Assembly: GCA_003508835.1 (NCBI GenBank)
Contig: PUFA01000542.1
Coordinates: 141,674 to 205,673 of the forward strand
Direction: 5' to 3'
DNA: 64,000 bases
Source of the DNA: Eonycteris spelaea
Taxonomy: Eukaryota; Chordata; Mammalia; Chiroptera; Pteropodidae
Shown: piece by piece, positions 26,561 to 38,421 of the stretch
Numbering within the stretch: position 1 is the first letter of the stretch
How the letters are laid out: each line of letters starts with the position of its first letter
Program-made: the position numbers and the translations under genes
Notes under the pieces: model-generated
Databases searched by the model: none
What the model was told of the DNA's origin: nothing
Seen by the model: only the letters and a program-made list of their open reading frames with translations

Positions 26561-29215
26561 CAAGCAACAAAGTCAGTGAACTAAGGTAAAAATAAGTAAA
26601 TAAAAGACAATGGTTGATTTCAGTCTCACCAAATATGGTTCTGAAAAATTAATGTCCACTTAAGATATGAACAGCGAGGTATTTTCCCAGTCTAGAAATT
26701 TCTAACTAAAATGTTGCAAAACATGATAATAGTATACATTGCAATAGCACCAATAAGAAATTAATTTTGATCCCATTGTTTTGGAAATGCATGCATCCCT
26801 GAGTGGAAAGAAAATTGCTAGCATGAGCCTGTAAATTATTCTCCTTTTAAGGAAGAAGGGAAAAGAAGTATTCTGACTTGAAGAAGTCTCCTGTAGTAAT
26901 GCTGTTAATTAATTTACTAGCAAACTTTAGCAGATTTTTCAGCTCAAAATTCTATCTATGGAATGTTTTGGACAGCATATGGTAGAATGTCTAATATTAT
27001 TTACAAACAAAATGAAGGAAAAGATAGAACTGGAATCTGGCTTTATGGAGCATGGCTTCCGGGAAAATATCACATAAATTATGTAACCATCTGAGTGTAA
27101 AATGGTGATGTATCATGGCCACAGCATCTTATTTTGTGTGTATGTGGTGCAGTGACAAACTTCATTTAGGGATCTCATGTATGAATTAATTGGTCTGGAC
27201 CAGAGTGTGTCCTAAAATGGAAAAAAGGACCTGTGAGCTGCCTTCCAGAGCTGGACGTGTCTCTGTTTTGTCTGTGCCTTACAATTATTGTATCATTGAA
27301 ATTATTAGTAAAATTCGATACTGAGTAAAATCTCTGATACTGCTTGTGAACCTGACAATTCTTTGTGTTACCTTCTTGAGGACTTGATAAGTTTTGTCCA
27401 CGTACATCATGACAAACACGTATGCTACTATACGTATGTAATCTAACAGCCCCTGCCTCTCATCCTCACCTACAGCAGTTATCATGTCCTCTCATATCCC
27501 TGAGAACTCCTGTTGTACCAAGAAGATTTCTGCATCTCTGTTCCTGGAGCCTTCTTTTCCTTCTAAAAATGCTCAAAGCTTAGCTGCCCTGACACCAATG
27601 AATCTCCAGATTTGAAATATAAATATTCCAGCTTCTTTTGTCACTTTAATAAAAAAGGAGCTCTTTGGGAACGCATGTTTGAAAGAAAAAGAAATGCGTG
27701 AAAATCTGTTTCCCATTCGCAGACTGTGAAAAACTCCCCTGACGTGGAGGAAAGCAGAATAAGCTGATGGTGTGATGGTGGAGGAGTATAAGAAGATAAG
27801 AGAGGTCAGAGAAGCCACACTAAGCTCTACTTATAAGAAGGATACATGGTGTGAACAGATAGAATGCATTGGGTGACACTCATGTACGCTCTAATCAGCA
27901 GGTTCCTTCACTGATATCTCGAATTGTTACGGGAAGCGAGTAAGCAATTAAGGACAACTCAGTCTCTATGTGAGAGAGTATCATGCATTTCCCACTCCCA
28001 AGGTATATTCTAGCTCCCTTAGGCAGAGATGTATCCATCCTGCTTAACAATATTGAACACTACTGCTTCTTGCACTATCCAATAATCTTTTTTCGCTCTC
28101 AGGGAAAATATTCAATAATAATAATTAATTAATTAAGAACAGATTGGAAGCCTAATAGTTAGGTAGAATAGAGCATTTCTGAACCTTGTTTTGGTTAGAC
28201 AAAAGAAGTCCAAGATTCATTCTCAACTCGAAAATAATATAACACCTCTCTATACTTTTGCAGAGAAAGCTGATAAAAGTAGAGATATCAGAACAAGAAT
28301 CAGTTGCCCTTTGGGGCCAACCTGTGCGAGGACAAGTAAGAAGAATTATTGATTTTGAAACTGTGTCCTGTGTTATAATGACTTAAAAGATATGCATGTA
28401 TTGCTTTGGGGTGGTGGGGGAAAGACAGTTATTCACAAACAAAAATTAAATCTCCAGAAAGCATAATTTATAACTATTTTAAACTTCCAAAGTTTTTAAA
28501 TATGCTTCTTTTCATTATTTATATAGATGTTTAAGCTCTTACAATAGATTCTCACAAGCTGGTGAACACTGACGATTTGTTTCTCCCACAGAACTGTAAC
28601 CACACATTCCTAGACAGTGTAAATATATAGCTGAACTAACATTAATACACATCGCCATGTTATCGGTTACATAATAAAACAAATTATCAATAATCCAAAT
28701 ATTAAGTTACGCAGCTCAAAAGGCAAATAAAATATTAGATGTCTGCTCAATTCATTAGCTGAAAACTACTTTTCTTTTTTTCAAGAGAGGTTGGGAACAG
28801 AAAGAAAAAAATTACACTTTAAACAAAAATAAGTGGGTAAATAACTGCGGATTACATATGAAAAAATTACAAGAATTTTATAATTTATGATTGAGAATTG
28901 TTTTAGCTACAATAGCAAAGCATCTCTACCTCTTAAAATATCTACTAACGTAAAGAGCATATTCTACACGTTCTGCACAAGACAAAGGCAACGTTTTACT
29001 AAAAATACTTAATAGCCACCTCCCATTTTTTTCCAAGCCCTCTTGAAAGAAAGCTGCACCATAACTGCAAACATTGAAATTAGCTGTAAGCCCTTTTTGT
29101 TCGGAAGCAGTAAAATTATGTTTTTGTACAATGTAGATTTTCAAAATGATGGCTTTGAAATATGGTTTTTATATTCTCCAACAATTATCATATGGCTTAG
29201 TTTTTTGTTTTTTTT
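26560..29215. other. Intergenic part of D1, no gene recognised
   Basis: AT-rich DNA shared with D2 (46.35-48.93 kb). A moderately GC stretch at 27.2-27.85 kb has minus-strand open stretches of 66-81 codons, but they are not kept in frame between the two units and match no family I know. Confidence 0.45.
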
Positions 29216-29411
29216 TTTTTAGATGAGGCAATCCTTGGTTGATCTCACAGATCGCAAGGACCTTGTCAGCTTACAATCCTTATTTTTTTTTTTTATGCCC
29301 ACAGCACCTGGTCTTCCTAGGTGGTCCTATTGACATACTAAGCAGACCTGACCCCGCTTAGCTCCAAGATCAGACGGGATCGGGCTTGTTCAGGGTGGCA
29401 TGGCAGTAGAC
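29215..29411 (-). mobile_element. 5S rRNA-derived SINE (MEG-R type), D1 copy
   Basis: On the minus strand the body starts with a 5S-like 'ctactgccatgccaccctga', has 'gatcccgtctgatctt' and 'agctaagcggggtc' (the 5S internal promoter region), then an A-rich link and a tail with 'gacaaggtccttgcgatctg' and 'agatcaaccaaggattgc'. The 5S part is degenerate, so it is a SINE and not a functional 5S gene. Present at the same site in D2. Confidence 0.85.
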
Positions 29412-30030
29412 ATAGGCCTTAATTTTATTCCTCTTATATCTCACTTTATTCAAGAGTGAAAATGTTTTCACTATGCTAGTCACAATGTTCTTATCCCTTA
29501 AGATATAAGCGAAGGGTTTTGTTATTTTGCTTTTGCCCATTTCAAGGTAAAATATTGACATTATCATATGAGCCTCAATTGTATTTTTAATGCTTAAAAT
29601 ATATAGTTAGTTGCAAAATAAAGATATCAATCCAAGTTTCTTAAGATATAGGAGCAATGTTATGATAAAAGTGAGTTTTACAATGCATGACACATGATAT
29701 TTAAGGATTCTGACTTGATCAGGAAAAACAGAACTCCTTTACTGAGAAGCAAAAGCAAACACACACCAGAAAAAGTAAAAAATGCTGAATTAAAGTGACC
29801 AGGCCAGTTTATGTTTCTTTAGGGAAAATCTGGTGGAAGTCACTGGATGAAGAACTGTGGTTTCAAAGTATGTTCAAATTAACTTTAATAAAATCAGAAA
29901 ATTCTAAAAGTGAATTTCTTTCTATTTAGAGAAATAAATATTATCATCACCAATATAAATGGTTTAAAATTTACATATCTTGTTGTAACAAATATTACAT
30001 AAGTAAATTTTAAACCATTTATATGTGTTA

Positions 30031-30512
30031 TGTAACAGTGTAAAATTGCATTTCAATAACATCTTCCTTGTTCACATCTCCTTTTTTTTTCCACCCTGAC
30101 TACTTTGGAAAATATGTTGTATGGTTATTGGTATCAATTCCTCAGTAAGTCAGCCCCAAGGACAGGGCAGAAAGTGATATCTCCAGGTGCCAGCTGCCTA
30201 GGAGTAAATAGCTCCAAGGCTCCCAAGAAGAAAAAATAAAACAATATTGCTACTGGAGTACAGATAACATAGCTGTCCACCAGAAACCATATTTCTTTGT
30301 GCTAGATGCTAACAGCTAACTTTTGCTTTTGTAATCTGCTTGCTTGCTTGCTCAAGGCCAACCAGGACGTAGTTTCGGGCTTTATAAGCTGCCTCCTCTG
30401 GAGGCTGGGGGCCAATTCTCCAGTGGGGAGAATCAGTCGCCGGCCGGCTAATAAAGGCTCATAATTAATCTCAATTGGCTACGTGGGTCTTAGATTTGAT
30501 CACGCTACAACA
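30031..30512 (+). mobile_element. Solo LTR with 4-bp target duplication, only in D1
   Basis: The element starts TGTAACAG and ends CTACAACA (inverted TG...CA ends) and is flanked on both sides by GTTA (30027-30030, 30513-30516). Inside are a TATA-like 'gctttataagctgcc' and an AATAAAGG poly(A) signal, as in an endogenous-retrovirus LTR; the 4-bp duplication fits the gammaretrovirus-like class I. No internal viral genes are present. The matching D2 site (about 49745-49755) is empty. Its own promoter elements read on the plus strand, opposite to the KLRD1 genes. Confidence 0.85.
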
Positions 30513-30738
30513 GTTACAACAAGATAAAATCCATATTGATACCTTTCACTGCCTCCAAGAGGAAGAGAAATGAGCACGATGTTAAAATGTAAGAATTTCA
30601 GTATTTAATCATATAAGAATTTCTCTTGCAAAAACAGTTAAATAAGCTGTTCATTACAAATGTAATGGTTGATTTATAACATTTTCCATTCCATGAACTC
30701 CACTGGATAATAAAATAGAGATGGTGTATGTGTGTATC

Positions 30739-30773
30739 TGTGTGTGTACGTGTGTGTGTGTGTGTGTGTGTGC
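30739..30773. repeat. (GT)n microsatellite
   Basis: GT run of about 17 units. Its D2 counterpart is at about 49982-50020. Confidence 0.9.
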
Positions 30774-31035
30774 ACTCACACCAGTATACGAATGAGCAGA
30801 AGCTAAAATCCGTACGGACAAGGAAAACTTCTATCTTCTGAACATACTGCGGTAATCTGGGGAGAGAAAAATTACTATTGTTTCCTTTCCTTTCTTATCT
30901 CAATTTTCACACCCAAGACATTATTTTTAGTGCAATTCTATGAAACATGAATTGCTTGGTCAAACCTTAACTTGGATTGGACTCAGAAAAGTGGAAGAGC
31001 AATCAAACTACAAGACACTTCATAAATCATGGGGA

Positions 31036-31075
31036 AAGCAGAGTCATCCTCCCCAAACCAGGCACTGAGTGTCTG
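31036..31075 (-). pseudogene. Possible relic of a lectin-domain exon (D1)
   Basis: The plus-strand text 'gcagagtcatcctcccc' followed by 'aaccaggcac' closely matches the KLRD1 E5 text coding the WLWEDGSA motif (19723-19750). The match is about 30 bp and fades on both sides, and no E4 or E6 relic is seen nearby. The D2 copy is at about 50270-50297. It may be a chance match. Confidence 0.3.
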
Positions 31076-31299
31076 GAAAGGGGAAGGTGAGAGGGAGTCT
31101 AAAAGCCCTGGTTGGAAACAGAGTCACACAGAGGAGGAAATGAATCCTTTCTCTGTGGCAATAATGACACAAGGTTTGTGTGTTTGCTTCTGCCTGTGCT
31201 GCTGGGCATCCTGCATTTTGAATAGAGTAAATGCAGGTATCGTCAAACTCAGCCATTTAACCTCATCCTGCAAAGTTACTTTCTGTTTTTAGTAAGGAA

Positions 31300-33240
31300 A
31301 AAGTAATCACATGACTCATTTCTCTCTGTCCCTCTATGTCATTTCTTTCTCTTTTTATAAACTCATTTATGGAGTATAAATCGCCACAAAACCTCACTCA
31401 TCTTAGGAGAGTTAGAATTCAATGTTTTAAGCAACACTTCCTCTCTAAGTAATTTGACGCCCTATCTCAAGACGTCTGAATTCAGTGAAACTTTGTGGTA
31501 TGTCTGTAGTTTGTATAGTCGGTTTGCACAGGTTTTCAAAAAAGCCATTGCAACACCTTCTTTCTTAAAAGAATGAACTGATGTTTATTTTTATACTTAA
31601 TATAATTCCCCCACTTAATTTCAGAGACTTTGAAAATCCTGCATTTGTTTAAACCAAATGATAGCTATAAGACGAAATTATTATGATTCAAAGAATTTTA
31701 ATTATTGAATAAAACAAAGGCAAAGAATAAAATTTTCCTCTGTGTTGAAGCCAGGTGGCAGAATTACGATCACCTATTTTCTCTCTAATTATTTAAAGTA
31801 CAAAAGTAGAACCTAATAAGTTTATTTAATGATATGTTAAATGAACCTAATAAGTTTATATAAATGATATATTAAGACTATTGAATACATATTTTATTCA
31901 TGACTTAGGCCATTTCATTTTCATGGAAAAGCAAGTAGCTATATCTTAATATTTTATAATGACCTGTTTTATCTTTTATGACTTTTCTTGAGTTTTTAAA
32001 ACTTTTCCAAAAACTTGAATTATATGCAAATCATGAATTACTGAAGGCACCTATGTCGATTTTATAATGAGTATTTTAGAGTAAAAGTGATAACCAAAAC
32101 ATTTGCCTCAATTGCATTCAATGTCATATTAAAAGTATTCAGATTAATTATGATGTTTTTAAATGCCTTCAAAGGTAACTGTGTATACTTGTTTGAGAAA
32201 ACATTCATTCACCTCTACTCTTAATGTAATACACTAGGATTCTGACAGTCACAGAGACCTCAGCTTTCTATAAAAATTTGCTTCCTTAGAAAAAATGTAA
32301 GAAAAATTGTAACTCTGAATCGGTCCCCAACCACTCTGAATCATGGCAGAGTAACAGAAAAGGGAGAGACAATTTCTGAAAGAAATGAAAAAAAAAAAAA
32401 AAAACCTCATATTAAATTTGAAGTTTAAGAAAGATGATATAAGGCAAATAGAACTTGTAAATACAGAACCACACTGACTATTAGGTGAGAAATGGGTAAC
32501 AGACCTGCCTCATATCAAAACCTAAATAAGACAAAAATGATTCAACACACATATTTTCTCTTCACACAGCTTTGAATAAAATATAACTTACACATTAAAA
32601 AGCAATAAAGTTTAATACCATCAGATGCAATGCAAATACCACTCCCATCAAAAAATAGACATTTTCCAGGATCACCAAGGTCTTTCCACATTTAAACTTC
32701 CAGTGACTCTCCCCTTCTCCTTCCATATATTACCATCATCTAGACCTCTAACATTATCTTGGCATCTAATGTATAGTTTAGTTTTGCCTGTTTTGGAAGT
32801 TTATGTGATTAGAATAATGTAATATAAATTCTTTGTGTCTAGCTAATTTTCTCCAAGTTCTTGTGTGAGTCACCCAAAAACTCATCTCCATCTTATTGAC
32901 AGTGACTAAGCCAGATGCAAATTACTGTGGCTGGTGGATAAGACCCAAACAATGACTTGAATCACTTGGGGTCCAATTTTGATACTGGAATGGGGTCAAC
33001 TTTACTATAAAGAAAATGGATCATAATGATTATATAAGGAAATTTTAGGCATAGAACTTTTATGAAGATGAACCGTGGCTGACTCCTTTCAATACCTTTT
33101 GTGTATTTTTCACTGTTTCCTTTTTCCTTAAGATATTCTTTATGAATGAGTTTACCATGAAGTCCAATGAGTCACTGCTTAAAAGAATAAACACATATTA
33201 TAGCACTTAGTTTCGAGGGTTAGAAATCCTTCAACAACTT
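31300..33240. other. AT-rich intergenic part of D1, nothing recognised
   Basis: Shared with D2 (50.5-52.45 kb). D1 has a local direct duplication of about 37 bp at 31811-31870 ('acctaataagttta' twice) that is single in D2. I see no coding signal. Confidence 0.5.
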
Positions 33241-33249
33241 AGCAGAATT

Positions 33250-33830
33250 GATGTGACTCAGGTTCTTTCATGAGGTTGCTGTCAAATGTAGACTGGGGCT
33301 CTGTAGACACCTGAAGACTTGACTGGGGCTGTAATTCTGCTTGCAAGGGAGGTGATTACAAGTCTTGATTTCCTTCCTAGCTGTTCATAAGAGACTTCAG
33401 TTCTGTATCACGTGGTACTTTCAAAAGGGCTGCTCTGATGCAATACTGGCTTCCCCAGATCAAGTGATCTGAAAGAGAGAAAAAGGAGGAAGCCATAATT
33501 ATCTTTTATGATCTAGTCTCAGAAGGGGTATATATCTGTCCACTGTATTCTACTGGTCACACAGATCAACCTCCATACATAGAGGGAATTATACAGAGGT
33601 ATGTGTACCAGCAGGTGGGAATCATTGGTGAACATCTTGTAGTTTGGCTGTAACACCTACTTGATGGATTTTTTGGTTTCATAATGAACAGAGTAATATA
33701 AGACCCAACTGTTTTAGTACTGTGAAGTTTATAAGTGCATTTACAACTGTGATGATGTGACCTAAAAAGGATAAGGCAAAGTGGACAACAAGGTTGGCGC
33801 CTCCAAAATCTCATTTTACACATTTGACAA
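33250..33830. mobile_element. Old interspersed repeat (unclassified), D1
   Basis: Text such as 'tcttttatgatctagtctca' and 'gtgggaatcattggtgaaca' is the wording of a common ancient mammalian repeat, but I cannot name the family. Copies: about 15.0-15.35 kb and 52.49-53.08 kb. Confidence 0.45.
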
Positions 33831-34045
33831 GTATTAGCAAACGATGGGCCGTGAACCAAATTTTGTCTCACCATCTGCTTTTGTGAATAAAGTTCTCTTT
33901 AAAACAGTAAACCATTCATTTACATATATCTATGACTTCCTTGAACTGAAATGGCAGAGCTAAGTAGTTTTAACAGAGATTGGCCTACAAAGTTGGAAAC
34001 ATTTGCTATCCAGTTCTTCTAAGAGAAAGCTTTCCACTCCATTTG
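33830..34045. mobile_element. hAT-type DNA transposon relic, D1
   Basis: Paralogous to 15385-15600, with 'gtgaataaagttctcttt' and 'ggcctacaaagttggaaaca'. Confidence 0.6.
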
Positions 34046-34056
34046 CTAACATGTAA

Positions 34057-34112
34057 AGAAAAGAAAAGAAAAAAAAAAAAAGAAAAAGAAAAGAAAAAAG
34101 AAAAGAAAAAAA
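34057..34112. repeat. (AAAAG)n purine tract
   Basis: A/G-only simple repeat. In D2 the place (53307-53340) is mainly poly(A) with AAAAG units. Confidence 0.9.
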
Positions 34113-34799
34113 TTCAAATGGCCCAAAATTATGAAAATGAAAAAGGAAGATTAAATGTTCTAATATTTCTAGGTTTATTTAATTTAAAGACATCATAAGC
34201 TCCAATGAGCATACTCATATTATGTCCTTAATATGGGCAAATAGTATGATACAGCATGTGAAAGAATCAAATGAAAAATCGGAGGCCAAGAAACATGCAG
34301 GAACAAGCTCCCAATGTTCTTTTTATTTGTACAAAGCGTGATTGTTCTCTGGATGAAACTGCTGATAATTTGTGTGATGAAACTTGGTTTCAGGAGAGCT
34401 GAGGCAGAAGTTCCTGCAAAGTCTGGTCACATAGTAGAGACAGGATTATCTAACCAATTATCTCAACTGTAAATTATCAAAGAAAAATGACCCTAGGTTC
34501 CACTTGACTAAAAACCTTACCGTAAAAAAGTATTAGTTAGTCAGACAGATAGCTAGTTAGTTAGCTAATGAGTTAGCTCACAGTCCTTATTATGCCCAAG
34601 AGGCAAAAACTGATATTCAAGCATCTCTGCAGATAAGCAAAGAGCTGTCCCAGTCCAGCTGTAAAATAACTATTAGGCAACTTACATCACTACTGGGGAA
34701 CTACAGTCAAGCCCCTTATAATTTTAATGGCCTAGCATTTTTGTAGATAGAATTAAATAATTTCATTCTTAACTAGCCTTTGTTCACATGTTAACTGCT

Positions 34800-35225
34800 C
34801 TTCTTGTTCAACTCCTTTTGTTCTCACAGAATAATCTTGTGTTGTCCATGTGCTGATTCTTTGTTAAGCAGGAGGAGATAACTTCAGGGCATGGAGGAGA
34901 ATTGATGAGTTTGTTTTGCAGAAGGAAGGAATGTCTCCAAGGTCCCTGTTACCAGCTGCTGGCACCCAGGAGTCTGGTGTGAAAAAGTGTTATCTATGAC
35001 TCAAGAAACACTGACTTCTCTCTCAGTCCCCTGTCCTCCCTTCCTGCTCCTTCCCCTTTAAAACTCTTCTGCCTGATCCTGAACTTCAAAGATGGCTTTG
35101 ACATTATCTGCAGTCTTCCCAGGCTGCCAGCTTCCTGAATAAAGCCACCTTTCCTTTCTGTCCAGCACTTGTCTCTGGAATATTGGCTTTGGAGCAGCGA
35201 GCAGCTGAACTTTTGTGGGGGGTGG
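34800..35225 (+). mobile_element. Endogenous-retrovirus LTR-like element, D1
   Basis: Contains a 'cctttaaaactcttctgcc' TATA-like region, 'tcctgaataaagccacct' (poly(A) signal in the R region) and 'cttgtctctggaatattggc' (U5-like). No internal viral genes adjoin. The borders are approximate. Present in D2 (54015-54465) and absent from the older unit (about 16.13-16.25 kb). Confidence 0.6.
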
Positions 35226-35374
35226 GGAGAACAAACTAAAATTAAATATATGAGTGTAACCAGAATAGGATTCTTCTTCTTGGCATATGTGAATTAAATG
35301 CCCAGTTATCGGAAATCAAAAGGCAGTGTTTAAATTCAACAAACTATGAAGTAGCAATTAAAACAAAATTAAGG

Positions 35375-36180
35375 GTTTGTTGGTATGGTAGGCAAGCTCT
35401 GAATTGACTCCCCAAATTCCCATCCCCTGACATACACCTGTATAATCCCATCTCCTTTAGTTTCAGTGAGATTGTCAATACAGGAATACCTCTTTTGTTG
35501 AGTTTCTTTATATTGCACTTCTCAGGTGTTGAATTTTTTATAAACAGAATGCATGATCCTCCACCCACAAAAAATGACAGCTAGGCTCTTTGTGTGTGTG
35601 TGTGATATCTTTTTATTAAGAATGGTGTGGAAATAAGCCTATAAGTATCTCTAAGGAATGTCCTGTATCATAGGATGATATACTCGATGATTAGGATACA
35701 GGAACATGGCAAGAAAGGCTATTTTTCAGATACAATTAAGATTCATACATTAGCCAATTTTCAGTTAATTGAAAGAGTATTTGTGGAGTGAACATGACCA
35801 CTCACGCAACACTTAAAAGAAACTGTAGCAACCAAGAAACTGAGATGAGTCTGAGATGCTCTCCAGTGGCCTTGAATAAGCAGGCAGCCATGGTGTGACT
35901 GCCTATGAATGGGGTGGACTCTGGGTGCTGAGGGTCTCAGTCCAACAACGACAAGGAATGAAATTATGCCAACAGCTTGCATGAACTTGGAAGAGGACTC
36001 TGAATGTCAAATGAGAATACAGACTGGCCAAGTCCTTGGACCCAGCTTTGTGGAACCACAAATAAAGGAAAAGAACTAAGGCATGCCCAGTTTGGGATCC
36101 AGATTATGTGAGATAATACACATGTGTAGTCTTAAGTTTCTAAATTTCTCATAACTTGTTATGTATCAATCTGTAACATG
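35375..36180 (+). mobile_element. MaLR/MLT1-like solo LTR (D1)
   Basis: Paralogous to 16255-16830; shares 'gcaggcagccatggtgtgac' and the end near 'tatgtgagataatacacatg'. It is longer than the unit 0 copy because of extra sequence at 35.45-35.68 kb. Confidence 0.55.
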
Positions 36181-37840
36181 TATTATATGCATTCAAGATA
36201 ATACACATAGAGTAACAGGATAAAATCAAAGAACTATAAACTGACAACTGGCCGTATTATTTCACTTGATGTGTTTCTTAGATATTCCTACCTTTTACAT
36301 CCAGTACTGATGTAGTCACTCAACTAGTCCTTCCATATGTATTAGCCCATCACTGAAAAAAAATAAAGAGCATAAGAAGAAAAACAATGTATCTTTCCCC
36401 AGAGAGTATATCAGAAATCTGATGTAAGATGGGGGGAAAAAGACAGTTTTGTAGAAAGACTCTTATATAAAAAATGCCTTTCCCATCTCAAAGACTACCC
36501 AGATAATTCTAGAAAAAAAAAAAAAGTAGAATGCCATTTAGAGTGAAGAGAACAATAATAAAAAATGAAACGGTCCAACGGTTCTGAACTGAGGGTAACT
36601 AGTATGATGAGACCACGCTGTGGGAAAGACCCTGCTATAGCCTCCATTCAAGCCACGGCTTTCCATCATAGTACCATGAGATGATCCAGGAGCTAAAAAA
36701 AAAATCTTCCGAGGTCTGTAATTGGGAGGCAATTGGAATTTTCTTCTTTTGGCAGAGAAGGGAAATTTTTGACATAGATTATTCTCTGAAATTGAACAAA
36801 ACCTGCCATATTTCACACTTTCTGTTTCTTCGTTGCTCTTGCAATTTTAGTGAATATTCATGAGTTCTCAATAAAAAGGCAGGTTGGACTCTGGACATCT
36901 CATAGGGTGACAATGTAGAAAGTCATCATTTGAACCTGTACTAGGATGTGGTTAAACGAAAACAGTTGAGATTCATCCTGGACAGACTTTATAAATAGAC
37001 ACTATCCTTGGTTCACACAGACAAAAACCCAATCAGAGCAGGATACAAACAAACAAAAACAAACAAACAAGCAAAAACTTAGATGAACTGGCCTCATGGA
37101 AGGAAGACAGGAAGATTACATAGTGAGACAGAAAACTATTGATTTCTTTATAAACTCACCAACACTATTTTAAAATTTTTATTAAAATATATTATTGTGA
37201 AATCACATGGACAACAAAGCCAAAACATGTAAAATATCTGTGGAGTACAATGCAGTTTCTCTTAATGCAAGATAAATGCTTAAAAAGATTTATTCCATTC
37301 TTTATTTTTTAACATAACTTAAGTGCATTTCTATACAAGAATGTAAACACTTCAGGTTGCAGTCCTATTATATTTATGTTTTTCAATATAAAAAATAAGA
37401 GGTCTTTTCCTCTTCTTGGCTGTTTATGTTGAATTTCAATGTGGATTCTTAATTATTATGATTTGAAATATAAAACAGGACAGCCAATAGAGATGTCAAT
37501 ATGATTTTTTTAAATGTATATGAAAAAAAAATTTTAAAGGAAATAGGATGTTGATATCTGTGAGGTCAGGAAAATCCCATCCAGGTCATAGGAATCAATC
37601 TTATTGTATTCCCAGTCTTGCTTTGATACACTCAGAACCCTCAATAAAATGGGTTGCTCCCTTTCTCACACGTAAAATAAGGGGTTTGTTAATAACTTAC
37701 ATATAACTTTTAAGAAAAGTTTTTGGGATTGATTAGAGATCAAGATTCTCAATGCACTAGTAAGTGCTTTTTGCTGATGGATAAGCGTAAGGCAAGAAAC
37801 ACTCGTGCAATAAAAACATCGGTATTGTAAATTCACGTGA
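36180..37840. other. AT-rich end of D1, nothing recognised
   Basis: Matches 16.83-18.22 kb loosely and 55.4-57.1 kb closely. Short open stretches are not conserved between copies. Confidence 0.5.
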
Positions 37841-37842
37841 TC

Positions 37843-37990
37843 AGGCCTCGGAGTCCCTTCACCCGCAGACTCGAAACCGACCACACAGGAGCCGCGTACG
37901 TGGCCGAAGACCTGCCGTTGTTCTGCGGCACTCAACGTGCTCCCCTGGGAAGCCAGGTGACACGCATGAGGAAACCGTCCTGTGGCTCCT
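37843..37990. other. CpG-rich junction block, copy B
   Basis: Same block as at 18236-18380, with a few single-base deletions. Confidence 0.75.
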
Positions 37991-38134
37991 TCAGTTCTAA
38001 ATTAAAACATATAGGTGGATAGACATCCAGGAAGAATTAACTCTCAGAAAGTGAGGTAGAGATGAAACTTCCCAATGAGTATGCCATGCGGAGGACTGAA
38101 ATGATGCTGATGTGTATTTTATGATGTAAAGTAT

Positions 38135-38140
38135 TTTATT
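38135..38140 (-). promoter_or_regulatory. KLRD1: KLRD1-B poly(A) signal (AATAAA)
   Basis: AATAAA about 285 bp past the gene B stop, at the conserved place. Confidence 0.6.
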
Positions 38141-38421
38141 TAAATCTCTCCAGAGAAAATTCACAAGAATGTACATATGAAAAAATGTATCACATACAAT
38201 ATTAAACATACGCAGTAAATCGAAATATTCATGAAGTTCTTTATCATCATGGAAGAGCACAAATTTCATCAACCTTAAAACACATGGTTTCAAATATATA
38301 AAATGATATAAGACACAATTTGAAATACTTTATAAGCCCTACAAGTAGATAATTAGTACTAATATAAGAGGTAAACATACCATTCTTATTAACACTTGAC
38401 CTCGTTGTCACCCCTTCTGAC

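Larger units (their letters stand above)
18220..37840. repeat. Tandem duplication unit D1 (about 19.6 kb), carries KLRD1-A
   Basis: From the CpG block at 18.23 kb onward the sequence matches 37.84-57.1 kb nearly base for base over long stretches (for example 20.7-21.4 versus 40.3-41.0 kb); most differences are 1-3 bp indels. Before 18.22 kb the match to the corresponding place (before 37.84 kb) drops to roughly 70% by eye, which places the duplication edge. D1 alone carries a 482 bp LTR at 30.03-30.51 kb. Confidence 0.9.

Noticed and set aside
27285..27818. A small gene in the minus-strand open stretches at 27.3-27.8 kb
   Set aside because: The counterparts at 46.98-47.4 kb are differently broken and no family is recognised.
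34500..34600. A CRISPR-like or structured repeat in the TTAG-rich tract
   Set aside because: It is a short degenerate simple repeat without spacers, in mammalian DNA.
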